From Holacanthus passer (taxonomy: Eukaryota; Chordata; Actinopteri; Pomacanthidae): 64,000 nucleotides of DNA. Location of the stretch: NCBI GenBank assembly GCA_025331565.1, contig JAFREQ010000024.1:3065501-3129500 (forward strand), in the 5' to 3' direction. Below are positions 9,480 through 19,817 of the stretch, in pieces (the stretch's first letter is position 1; each line of letters opens with the position of its first letter). The translations under genes and the position numbers were made by a program. The notes beneath the pieces are model-generated. The model ran no database searches, was not told the origin of the DNA, and saw only the letters and a program-made list of their open reading frames with translations.

Positions 9480-11594
9480 AAATAACCAAAATTGGTGGTA
9501 TGAGATTTTCAACTCTCCTTTTCTTTTCCGATGACCACTTTGAATTCTTCAGTACATTTTGCAAATTTGCGTGTTCTTATTTTTATTGAAACCGTGGTGT
9601 TTCTAGATTTGAATATTTCCTCCACCACTGATTTATCACTCAGGAGAATAAAGACACATCCTCAGGCCCACTTTGCTCTCCATCCTGAAAGAGACCACAG
9701 CCCTAAAAAAAAGTGCTCATGTGATAATAAAACCAACAAGTGATCCGCGTATCAGCTTTCATTCACATGAGCAACAATTAGTGTCTATGCACGACGCCTC
9801 TTTTCAAATCAGTGAGACAGGCCTGGATTGAATGTTGCCCACAAAAGTAATTATATCTGTCCTTGTTTTGTACGACGGACGCACAAAGACTCCAGTTAGT
9901 CTGGGCACTCGAATCATTAGACGTGTAGCTGACAGGGATTGAGAGGTAGAGAGGCAGACAGCAAATTACACTCAGACAATATCAGCTTTCATGAATCAAA
10001 CGTGCGCCCGACAGAGGCAAGTCACAACGCGGAGAACATCCAATATGAGAAAGTAACCACAAGGTAAAACATCAGTTGGTGTCTTAAATCGTCGGCTGTG
10101 TACACACGTATGATTAATGCCCCGTCGTTACTGAGGACGGTGGTTAATAACGAGCAGCTGTGCACCGGATCAGGGTCAGATAATGTTTGCAATCATTTCT
10201 AAGATTCGTCAGACGCACAGGACAACGCAGCAGATGTCAGAGAGCTTAGTCTTTTAACCATTTAAGAGGAAGTTCAGCTCAGGAGTTGATTGAGTTTTTC
10301 TGCATCTGGTTCATTGAAAGTAAGAAACAGGCTACTAAAATGCAACAGTGGGCTGAGCAGTAATGTCCCATTTCTATCATTGTCACAATCCAGCTGCCTT
10401 TATAAAAACTGGAAACAGGCGTTCAGCGTCTGACAAAACTAAGAACTGGAAAAAACCTGGAAAATTGAGTCATAGAAGCAGACAATCATATACACAATAT
10501 TACTCAATGTGCAAAGGTTAAAACTAACTTATTTCACAAATTTATCTTTAGACCATGTTTGTTGAAAATAGGAATATCATTACACAACAAGCAGTACAAA
10601 TGATTTTCCATATGCAAGAAAAGTTGCATGTGACCGATGTCCAGCTTCCAACAGACAGAGAGAAACAACATGGATGGAGACAAATGGGGCAAATTTAAAG
10701 TTTTCTGTTCTTTTTCGTTTATTTCTGTCCTTCTGTTCTTTCTTTCTTTCTTTCTTTTCATCTGTCCAGAACACATCTTAAAATAAAGGTTTTCGCCTGA
10801 CAGAAACTTTTTTACAGTACTTTTATTTTGAAGAGCAATATGTCACATTTAGACACACAACATTTGCTCTCTGTTGAATGTGGTCAGAGAGGTCGGCAAC
10901 AAGTTTCACCTGAATGTTTCTGAAAGTAACGTGATGATCATCCAGGATCACAGGAAGCAGTAAGGGTTAATCAACCTTCTTTCTGGTTTTCCAAAGAAAG
11001 AAACCACTTCAGTCACACATTCACACCTTAGAGCTCGAGCAGCTTTGATTTGGAGTTTAGTGATTGAGGAAACATTTGCTCCTCAAATTGATCTAATTAA
11101 TGCAGTGAATCAAACAACAGGAACATTCTGGTCACAGCAACTCTGCAATGAAGACGTCTTAGGATTTGACATGAAAACCAGAAGGATGAGAAGAGCTACA
11201 TTAGTAGAAACCAAACTCACTCAGCATCACAATGTTGAGCTATGAAATATCTTAAAGTAGCTCCAAAATATTTTTTCTGCAGGAAATGTGATCCCCCCAT
11301 TTTGACTTAACAACTACACTCTTTCTGTCTCATTTAAAATGTAAAGCTGATCTGGGATCTGGTGCCTGAAAATGTTTGTGATTGTTCAGATGATTAAATT
11401 GTTCCACTTTTAAGTTCATATTTTCTAGTATTTGTGAATGCATGATATTGAAAAGCTGTTTTATCTTAATGAAGGTTGATGGACTTTAAATTCAAGATTT
11501 TATCTGATATATGTTGTCTTATATAAACATATCAAAATGCTGTAAATGAACCAAAACCACGTGTTAATGAGCCAATGACTCATGCATGTAATCC
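9480..11594. other. Upstream region of SOSTDC1
   Basis: No gene. It contains a TTTC tract at 10737-10758 and a repeat-poor stretch at about 9760-10420 with homeodomain-type words (ATCATTAG, TGATTAATG, GGTTAATAAC) that could be regulatory. Confidence 0.5.
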
Positions 11595-11624
11595 CATCAT
11601 CATCATCATCATCATCATCATCAT
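11595..11624 (+). repeat. (CAT)10 microsatellite
   Basis: Ten perfect CAT units about 180 bases upstream of the SOSTDC1 TATA box. Confidence 0.95.
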
Positions 11625-11684
11625 GGATACAGGCTTCCTCCTGCATCCAGGATCCAACTTGAAACTCTCCAAAATAAAAACAGT

Positions 11685-11780
11685 GGGCGGGGCCATGCTA
11701 CGAGCTCGACCAATCAGAGCCTTCCTGTAGAGACGCACCTGAGCAGCTGCCAAACCGGGAGGCGGGTCCTGCTGTATAAA
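11685..11780 (+). promoter_or_regulatory. SOSTDC1 core promoter: GC box, CCAAT box, TATA box
   Basis: GGGCGGGGCC at 11685-11694, CCAAT at 11710-11714 and TATAAA at 11775-11780 are in normal order and spacing. This predicts a start of transcription near 11805 and a leader of about 75 bases. Confidence 0.85.
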
Positions 11781-11840
11781 ACCTCTGCTCCCACATGTGA
11801 CTTCTCCAGCATCAGTGAGTCTCCAGCCGGACCCACATCC

Positions 11841-11878
11841 ACCCAGCAGCCTCCACCCAGCAGCCTCCACCAGCAGCC
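11841..11878 (+). repeat. 14-bp tandem repeat in SOSTDC1 5' UTR
   Basis: The unit ACCCAGCAGCCTCC occurs at 11841-11854 and 11855-11868, followed by a partial ACCAGCAGCC that abuts the start codon. Confidence 0.9.
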
Positions 11879-12089
11879 ATGCACCTGAGCACCTCCGAGT
11901 CCTGCCACTCCCTGCTCGTCCTCTGCTTCCTCCTCAGGAGCTGTCAGACCCTGAAGAACGACGCCACCGAGCTCCTGTTCCCGCACGTGAGCGCGCCGGT
12001 GCCGGTACCGGAGCTGCAGAGCAACGTGACCCTGAACCGAGCGCGGAGCGGCGGCAGAGGAGCAGCCGGGGCGGCGCAGGACCGAGGCG
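11879..12089 (+). CDS. sostdc1: SOSTDC1 exon 1
   Basis: The ATG is at 11879-11881 and the consensus donor GTGAGT starts at 12090. It encodes the signal peptide and the variable N-terminal arm, rich in Gly, Arg and Ala at its end. Confidence 0.96.
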
Positions 12090-14212
12090 GTGAGTGAGGA
12101 GGGGAGGAGGGGGTCTGTGGTGGGGGGCTGAGAGGGAGGGTCAGAGACCTCAGTGAACTTCAAACTACTCTTTAAGAAACTTCTGTCACTACTAGAATCC
12201 TTGTTTTTAATTAGATGCATGACATCATCATATATGAACACTGTCTGTCCAGGATTTGGTAATAGATTACTTTATACCAATTGCCTACTTTTAGTGGTTT
12301 CTGCAGTCTACGGAGCTTGACTAACATTTTTTTAACCTTCTTCATTTTCTCCTTTGAGGGACTCAACAGCTCTTGTTCAAGTTCAGGTTTAAGAATCAAA
12401 CTCTTTTACATTTACACCTCAAAAGAGCCAAATGAGGGAGCTTTTAATAAGGAACTTAATCCCATCATCATTAACAAAAAGAGACTGCAGACGACATATG
12501 TCATGAAAATACATCAAAAGTCAAATAATTTCTTGTCAAATGCACAGTTAAAGAAGACAAGTTTCCCTGGACAATGAAATTCTTCCTTTGCCTTCCTCTA
12601 TGAACGCCATTTAAAGTTAGAAATATCAAGAAAGTACAAAAAGGAGAGTATAAGATTGAAATTAAAAAGATATATACAGGAAAAAGTAATGCACGTCACA
12701 AAAATACTGCAGTTGTTTGTAACTGATGGCAAATGGTCTTGTTTGTAGATGCTTGAAGACATTTCACTTCTCATCCAAGAAGTTTCTTCAGTTCTGCATT
12801 TGTGGAATTGTAAATATGAAATAATCACTACAAGATCAGTGTAAACTTATCGTAGTGTCTTGCACCGACATGCAGTACTTGTACAATCGAGTTACTTTAG
12901 GAACATTATAAATAGCGGCTCATGTCATAGACAGTACAGTGGGTCTGCTGCAGACTGTTTCCCTGCCCGTCAGCGCAGTGAGCTGAGGCAACACTCAGTG
13001 TAACACACACCTGTAGCACCTCAGTGTAACACACACCTGGCTGGTTGGCGGGCCGAGGAGCCGACTGGGTGTCAGTGTGGCTGAATGGAGGTGTTCTCCT
13101 GTGAACAGGAAGCCTCTGATTGTAGCTGTCCCATCATAGAGAGAGAGAGAGATAGATAGATAGAGAGAGAGAGAGAGCCTCAGCCCTGTTCATTCATCAA
13201 ACAGTGATGGGGGGGGTGGTCCCTGAGGTGTGTGGAGCTGTATGAATGGACCTGAGCTTGAGTTACAGGTGAAGGGGAGAGCGGGGGGACAGTGTTTGTA
13301 GCCTGCAGCAGAATAATACAGACACAGACGTAATCCTCCTTTAAATCTCTGCTAAGCTCATAAAAACTTTCTCTTATTCATGTAATTCCTCAACTTTTTG
13401 AAGTTGAAAGGTCAATATGCTTTTGTCCTCCTTCCCTGTTCCTGTGACTCGCCAGAGGCTCATAGTCAGTATAATGTACAGAGACTGGGCAGTGATCCTC
13501 TGTTATCACTGAGTTACTGTCATGTGTAATTTTGTTGTCTCAATTCGTGCTAGAAAAGGACATTATAACTCACATCTCACTGAATATTTTGGGGTTTGGA
13601 ACTGTTGATCAGATGAAACAAGACATTTGAGGATGTTATCTTGGGCTGTGGGAAACATTTAACAGGCAAAAAATATAATGTGCAGATTAGTTGCAGCTGT
13701 ATCTAACATGATTTACTCCACTGTCAGATTCTTCTTTCTCACATTTCTCACTGTGTCTTTCCACAGAACGAAGCCAAATCGGATGCAGAGAGCTGAGGTC
13801 CACTAAGTACATCTCTGACGGCCACTGCACCAGCATCAACCCCATCAAGGAGCTGGTCTGCACCGGCGAGTGTCTCCCAGCTCACATGCTTCAGAACTGG
13901 ATCGGCAGCGCCTACGGCAGGAAGCTCTGGGGCCGCCGGAGCAGCAACCAGGACTGGAGGTGCGTCAACGACAAGACCCGCACCCAGCGCATCCAGCTGC
14001 AGTGCCAGGACGGCAGCACGAGAACGTACAAAATCACCGTGGTCACCTCCTGCAAGTGCAAGAGGTACTCGAGGCAGCACAACGAGTCGGGCAACAAGTT
14101 CGAGGAGCCAGCTCTGTCGCCGCCGCAGCTCCTGCACAAGCACAAGTCCAAGAGCAAGAGGAGGCTGGGGAAGAACCGGCTGAGTGGGAACTGGCATGAG
14201 ACTGAGCCCTGA
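11879..14212 (+). CDS. sostdc1: SOSTDC1 (sclerostin domain-containing 1, Wise/USAG-1/ectodin), complete
   Basis: Secreted antagonist of BMPs and modulator of Wnt signalling through LRP5/6; in vertebrates it patterns teeth, skin appendages and kidney. Exons 11879-12089 and 13767-14212 give 218 residues (human about 206). Residues 1 to about 23 form a signal peptide (hydrophobic SLLVLCFLL). N-glycosylation motifs are at N49 (NVT) and N176 (NES). The cystine-knot domain runs from about C77 to C168, with eight cysteines at 77, 91, 102, 106, 136, 150, 166 and 168. Diagnostic stretches are ERSQIGCREL, STKYISDG and RTQRIQLQCQDGSTRTYKI. The C-terminal tail is Lys/Arg-rich (HKHKSKSKRR), as expected for heparan sulphate binding. 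The junction splits a Glu codon after base 1. The first ATG after the TATA box, just before the signal peptide, is chosen as start. CRPPA follows in the same direction. Confidence 0.97.
12725..12800 (-). repeat. Fragment of a dispersed teleost repeat
   Basis: The words GAAGACATTTCACTTCTCAT and CCAAGAAGTTTCTTCAGTTC resemble a very common teleost interspersed repeat. The class is not certain. Confidence 0.45.
13138..13177 (+). repeat. (GA)n/(GATA)n microsatellite
   Basis: GAGA units flank three GATA units over 40 bases in the SOSTDC1 intron. Confidence 0.9.
13767..14212 (+). CDS. sostdc1: SOSTDC1 exon 2
   Basis: The acceptor CACAG ends at 13766. The exon encodes the whole cystine-knot domain and basic tail and ends at TGA 14210-14212. 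The long antisense open frames over it are shadows of GC-rich coding sequence. Confidence 0.97.
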
Positions 14213-14784
14213 GAGGCCGCGGGCGAACAGACTCTGAATCCACATGAACCTGCAGGAGTTTTGTCTATGATTTTTGGGACGAGCTGTGGATTATCTCTCA
14301 ATGTGACTGGGACTTGATTGAGGTGAAGCTGATTCCTCACTAAGATGGAGGACTCCAAAGGGCATGCTAAGGACTTCTCACATTTGAATCCACGCGGTTA
14401 AAGAGAATGTGAACAGAACTGTGTGTAAAGTCTGCAGAGCTTCCGGATCCACGAGCAAACCCACATTGTCCCAGATGTAGCCATGTGCATGTGTTCCTAT
14501 ATTCATGTTATACGCAGATGAAGATCTGCAGTCGACTGTTTAGACACCAACACCAGTAAACATCTCAAAACATCCTGTGTAAATACTTGTACATATATCA
14601 GATTCTTACTTGCCTTTTGAAGTATGGCCATGTGTATAAAATTCTACTATGTAAGATTTATGATGTATGATGTAATATATTTTCTGTGGCAATATATATG
14701 ATAAGTTTTGCTTAAGTGACGTCATCATGTGGGTGAAATCTGGAAAAGCTTTTCATCAGTTTATCTTGTAATAACTTTATATGA

Positions 14785-14790
14785 AATAAA
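14785..14790 (+). terminator. SOSTDC1 poly(A) signal
   Basis: AATAAA 573 bases after the stop, followed by a GT-rich stretch (TGTGTTGTTGTC near 14807-14819). The AT-rich 3' UTR before it contains several ATTTA-like and TGTA words. Confidence 0.85.
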
Positions 14791-14819
14791 TATCACTTTC
14801 TATCACATGTGTTGTTGTC

Positions 14820-15687
14820 AGTGGAGACTTTACCATGTATGACACTATAGTTCGCCTCAATAACTCATGTACAGGAGGGCAGGTGTTACAACTTACAGTG
14901 AAGTCCTACTGTGAGCTGAGACTTGTGTGAGACTGGCTTCATAAGTAAAGAAGTTCTAAAAGACAGTTTAGAGGATGTGTCCTGTAGTACTGTGGACCAC
15001 AGGTAGACCTACCTGGATACCTTTCATGCGTCAAGCATCATCTTGAATTTGATTGAAAATCCTTTAAAATCTAAACTAAAACAAACTAAACGAGGTTCAA
15101 CATAACTAAATGTAGAAATACACATACAAAATATTTTCTTAATGTTTAATTAAGTTAATGTTAATGCACTCAATGTAAATTATATGATTTAATCAACTGG
15201 TCCCACGACTATTGATATTTTGAAGGTAAGTGATTTTTCTTACAATTCTGATTTTATGTTTCAATTAATTTTTGGCAGAACAGGAATAGAAATATTATAT
15301 TTTCTATTTCCAGTACAATACAGTGCAAGGAGCTGGTACTTTACTTATGTTTTCTCATTTATAGAGACTTAAAACCCCCACACTACATTTCAGTGGCAAA
15401 GACTGTACTATAATAACTCAAGGTCAGCTTTCAATCACATCTCACGGTCTTCAGCAAATGGAGTTGCTTGATTATTTAAGCTTTTTAGTTAGTTTTCCAC
15501 TTTCCAGTTACATTTATCTGACAAGTATATTACTCTGCACACTGAAACAAAACATAAATAAATTGACTATTTTAATTATTGCAATAATTAAAATGTCTAA
15601 ATAGTTTATATCCAATGAAGAACTAAAATTTAAAAACTGCTCATTAGAGAAGTCTGAACTTGGTTGGAGGTTATTTTGAAAGGATTA
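14820..15687. other. SOSTDC1-CRPPA intergenic DNA
   Basis: AT-rich spacer of about 0.9 kb between the SOSTDC1 poly(A) site and the CRPPA promoter. No gene or clear repeat is seen. Confidence 0.6.
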
Positions 15688-15705
15688 ACCGGAAGTCCGC
15701 CATTT
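15688..15705 (+). promoter_or_regulatory. CRPPA promoter: ETS site next to YY1-like site
   Basis: ACCGGAAGT (15688-15696), an ETS/GABPA-type site, is followed directly by CCGCCATTT (15697-15705), a YY1-type site. This pair is typical of TATA-less housekeeping start regions and places transcription start near 15700. Inference from motif only. Confidence 0.6.
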
Positions 15706-15786
15706 AACTCCTGTATCTTGACAGCTTGTTGTCTAAATCTCCAGCCACGTTGCTTCCATCGTCCCACCCCGCCCATTTAACCGGGT

Positions 15787-15816
15787 ATGGACGACTTTGG
15801 GACCGACCTGTCGTGA
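15787..15816 (+). CDS. Upstream ORF 1 in the CRPPA leader
   Basis: ATG GAC GAC to TGA, ten codons including the stop, ending 40 bases before the main start codon. It lies in the predicted 5' UTR if transcription begins near 15700. Translation is not shown. Confidence 0.4.
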   Translation: MDDFGTDLS

Positions 15817-15834
15817 CCCCCCACCCTCGAACTG

Positions 15835-15846
15835 ATGCAGGTTTAA
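15835..15846 (+). CDS. Upstream ORF 2 in the CRPPA leader (minimal)
   Basis: ATG CAG GTT TAA, ending ten bases before the main start codon. Confidence 0.35.
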   Translation: MQV

Positions 15847-15856
15847 CCGCATCGAC

Positions 15857-16083
15857 ATGGGCGATAACTGGGAACCGGACAGGCCAGCTCATCCCGGGAG
15901 TTTCCCAGCCCGCGAGGCCGGGAAGAGGGACGAACAGCCGGCAGAGCGCAGCCTGGACTTCCCGGTGTCTGTGGTTCTTCCGGCCGGCGGCACCGGAGAG
16001 AGAACCGGGCTCCAGACACCGAAACAGTTCTGCTCGTTCCTGGGTCGGCCGCTCATAAGCTACACTGTCCAGGCCTTCGAGAG
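15857..16083 (+). CDS. crppa: CRPPA exon 1
   Basis: ATG at 15857 and donor GTAGGA at 16084. It encodes the N-terminal arm and the CTP-binding loop LPAGGTGER...PKQF, ending in two bases of an Arg codon. Confidence 0.96.
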
Positions 16084-19000
16084 GTAGGAAAGGATGGAAA
16101 TTAGATGGTAAAGTGTCCTGGTTCAGGTCCGGGTGCAGCTGGAGTCACATCCGGAAACAAACGACTCAGACCCGGGCAGGACTTCCTCTGATGATCGGTG
16201 TGTGTCTGTGGAAGCTGCTCATACATGGAACTATTTAAATACTTCATTTTCATACTTAACTAATGGGGTATTTTAATTTTATTTTATTTTCTTTACTACT
16301 TTTTCAGAAGAAAATGCTATAGTTACTCCAGTGGTTGAAAGTAACTAAGTAGTTACATTTACTCAAGTACAGTTTTGAGGTACTTGTACTTCATTTGAGT
16401 TGCTCTTTTATACTGACACTCCTCTACAATTCAGAAGGAACTATTTTACCTTTACTCCACTACATTCATTTAATATCTTTAGTTGTTAGTTACTTTACAG
16501 ATTCAGATTAATAATAGATCATGTAATCAACAAACACATGTATTAAGTATATAAAGTAATTAAAATTAGCTCCACCTTGACCAATCTTAACATTAAAGTG
16601 ATGAACACATTAATGTGTTTGGGAACCTTTTACTTTTTCTTCACTACTTTTTCAGAAGAAAATATTGTAGCTATTCCAGTGGTGGAAAGTAACTAAGTAG
16701 TAATCAAGTACTGTACTCAAGTATATTTTGAGGTACTTGTACTTTATTTGGTCTGACCTGTTGTACTTCATTTAGAAGGAAATATTGGAGCTTTTACTCC
16801 ACTGCATTCATTTAATATCTTTAATTATTAGTTACTTTGCAGATTCAGATTAATAATACATAATATACTCAACAAATACATTTATAATGTAATATTACAA
16901 AAAATAATACTGAACCCAGAGAGAAATTCAAAAACTACTCCTTCCAGCAGATAAAGTATATAAAGTAATAAAAATTAGCTCCACCTTTACCGTCTGTAAC
17001 ATTAAAGTGATGAACACATTAACATATCAATAATTATAATCCAATAATATCACTTACATTATTCTGAAATATGCAGTTCTGCCTAATGAGTACTTTTACT
17101 TTAAGTATTTAGCTGTGTATAAAGTGTATTTTGATCCTCATATGTTTGTAGTTACTTTTACTTAAGTACAAGATCTGAGTACTACTCCTGAGCTTCTCTT
17201 CACTTCTTATCTGGCTTCTCATTCTTACTATGTACATCAACATAAGAGAAGCTAATAAAATATGATGCGTTTTTGTAGTGTGAACAAAATTAAACTTACT
17301 CCACATATGAAGTTGTCACACAGCAGGTGGCACCTGGTCCAGCTTCAACACTAAAGGGTTAGTTCATCTAGTTTTATCTGGCTATTTCGAGATCTCCAAA
17401 CCATGCATCGTCACAGCATTTTCAAATTTACATTTAACGAAATTCAGTTTATGGATGTTTGATTTATACATTGAAGTTCCACACTTTGAACTTTATCCAC
17501 TGAGGAAGGTCATGAGATGTGGCTGAACTCAGAGGCATTCATGGTGTTACACTTGCTTTTAGGCGAGACAAGTGACAGGAGTAGCTGTGAGAAGAACAAG
17601 AAAAGAGAAGTTCAGTCTGCTTTCAAACATCAGAAATGTGTGGAGGAGAGAGTTTCAGATGCTGTTCGTTGATCCGCCAAGCACCTGGTCTGCAAACTGT
17701 GTTCAAAGGGACTTTTTCTTTGGCAGAAAGTGGTTCCAATGAAAACTGTCTGCTGTGTCTGTGGAATATCAAGAGTCACTTGGAGATTGTTTCTGCAATG
17801 TTGCTGTTGAATTTTTAAAATGTAATTCTTAAATGCTGTGAGCAAGGCAACATTTCTTTCAACTCTATTGTCTTGAGCTGGAGGTCAGAATGTGGAATCA
17901 TTAATAATAAAGTAATTTTACATAACAATACCCGTATATGAATCATGATACAGTACATTATCTGAAAAATCAATAAAAAATGATTTATGGATAAAAAACC
18001 ATCTGAAAATGTCTGTCTTTAGCTGATCCAGCAAATGATATACATGAGAAAATAAGGTACTTCATCATATTGATGCACAAATCGCACAAAGATATCGTCC
18101 AATTGTAGATGGACTCAAGCAAGAGAACTCTCAACCAAAAATATCTGAAACTTGGCCAATGTTAAACCACAACTATCATCACGGCTATATAGGACCAGAG
18201 GAGAAAGAGCAAAAAAATCTGTTTTTTGGTAATATGGGTGAACTGATCCTTTAATACTCACTAGTACGTGTTTATTTGTCGGTGTACCTCAAAGCACCAT
18301 GTGACTCTCGTTTTGTCAGGTGAAAATCAACCTTACTTACTTTTCCTTCATTTTGAATGCAGTTATTCTATTACTCAGGTTTTGGTATTGCCAGAGGATG
18401 TAAGTATTTCTTCCTCTACTGGAGGACAGGCAGCGATATTGGCTCCAGGCTCCATAACCGAGAAGAGTAGGTGGATGTTTACGCTCTGCTGTGATCACTG
18501 CCTGACCTTCATTACAACAATACAATAACAACCGGTGTTTATAATCAGATATGTCTGCTCTTAGCTTGTTGTCAGTGTTTATGTGTTGTCAGGAAATGAG
18601 CGCAGCAACATCCCGGGGACTCGAGAGCAGGCGGAGATGCTGCCTGTGTGGCCCCAGTCGTTACAGAGAGGCTCCCAGTAGAGGAGGGTCAAAGGTCATC
18701 TATGTCAGAACAGGACCCAAAGCATGCTCGCTCATAATTACAGATACATAGGTTTGAAATTTCTGCAGATGCATTATCATGTTGGTGGAATTTATTTTGC
18801 ACAGTTTTGATATCAGTTGAATTTCCAATCAATAAAGAATTATCTTATATCACAACGCTCTTTTGAAAGCAACTATTTCCCATTTCTGAAAAGATCAGCA
18901 AACAGTTTTGATAATTTGTGGACTATTGAAGCAATTTATCACGAGAAGTGCTCAAAATGTTGGGAAATGTAATCATTTGCTCTCTTGCTGAGAGTTTAAA

Positions 19001-19775
19001 AGATTGATAGCACTCTCGTGTCTGAATGCTGAATATGACGCCAGCAGCCAGTTAGTTTAGACTGAAAGAAGAGGGAAATGCCTAGTAAAACCACAACATG
19101 TCATTTTAACACTTCAGATTTTGTTCTGTACATTGTCTGTTTTTATGTTCTCAAATGTGAGGAATTTCAGCTTTTCTCTGTTTTATGTCTGTAAATCGGA
19201 TATCTTTGGGTTTTGGACTGTTGGTCAGCCAATACAAACACTGTGAAGACGTCACGCTGGGCTCTGGGACCTTTTAACGAGCATTTTTCCACATCCTTCA
19301 GATTAAACAAGCAAACAATAATCAATAGATTAGTTGCAGCCCTAATTCCTAAATGTAAGAAGCTCTGGGTGAGTCTGTTCTGCTTATGTTTGCTGGTCTT
19401 TCTGTCTTCTCACCTTACAAACAGACTTTGCTGTGGGATGTTGTGTTCTTGCAGGGTGTCATGGATCCAGAGCATCGTGGTCGTTGTTGCCAAAGAAAAC
19501 ATGGACCTGATGACGGACATCATCCAGCGCTTCCAGCACAGGAAGGTTCGAGTGGTGCCAGGCGGCTCGACTCGTCACAGGTCGATATGTAACGGAGTCC
19601 TGGCTCTGGGCGAGGGGGAGGAGGAGAGGCCAAAGGTCGTCATCATCCATGATGCTGTGCGGCCTTTTGTGGAAGAGGACTTCCTGTACAAGATAGCCAT
19701 GGCAGCCGAGGAACAAGGGGTCAGTATGATAAAAGTTAAAACACCTGGGTATTTGGAAGGAGAGGTGCTTTGTCT

Positions 19776-19817
<42 letters not shown>

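Larger units (their letters stand above)
12090..13766 (+). other. SOSTDC1 intron
   Basis: A 1.7 kb intron. It holds a dispersed-repeat fragment near 12725-12800, a direct duplication of CTCAGTGTAACACACACCTG near 12993-13038, and a GAGA/GATA tract at 13138-13177. No gene is seen. Confidence 0.6.
16084..19454 (+). other. CRPPA intron 1
   Basis: 3.4 kb, mostly transposon-derived: a duplicated hAT-like element (16290-17195), a TIR-bounded element (17352-18254) and another dispersed repeat (19110-19350). No gene. Confidence 0.7.

Noticed and set aside
9225..9485. 86-codon frame rich in Phe, Ser, Leu and Pro
   Set aside because: Produced by a pyrimidine-rich tract.
11714..12241. Long antisense open frame (175 codons) across the SOSTDC1 promoter and exon 1
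   Set aside because: It runs opposite a well supported gene in GC-rich sequence, crosses the promoter, and shows no domain or splice logic.
13748..14358. Antisense open frames of 165, 148 and 66 codons over SOSTDC1 exon 2
   Set aside because: Shadows of the cystine-knot exon; their Leu/Ala/Val-rich translation follows from its codon use.
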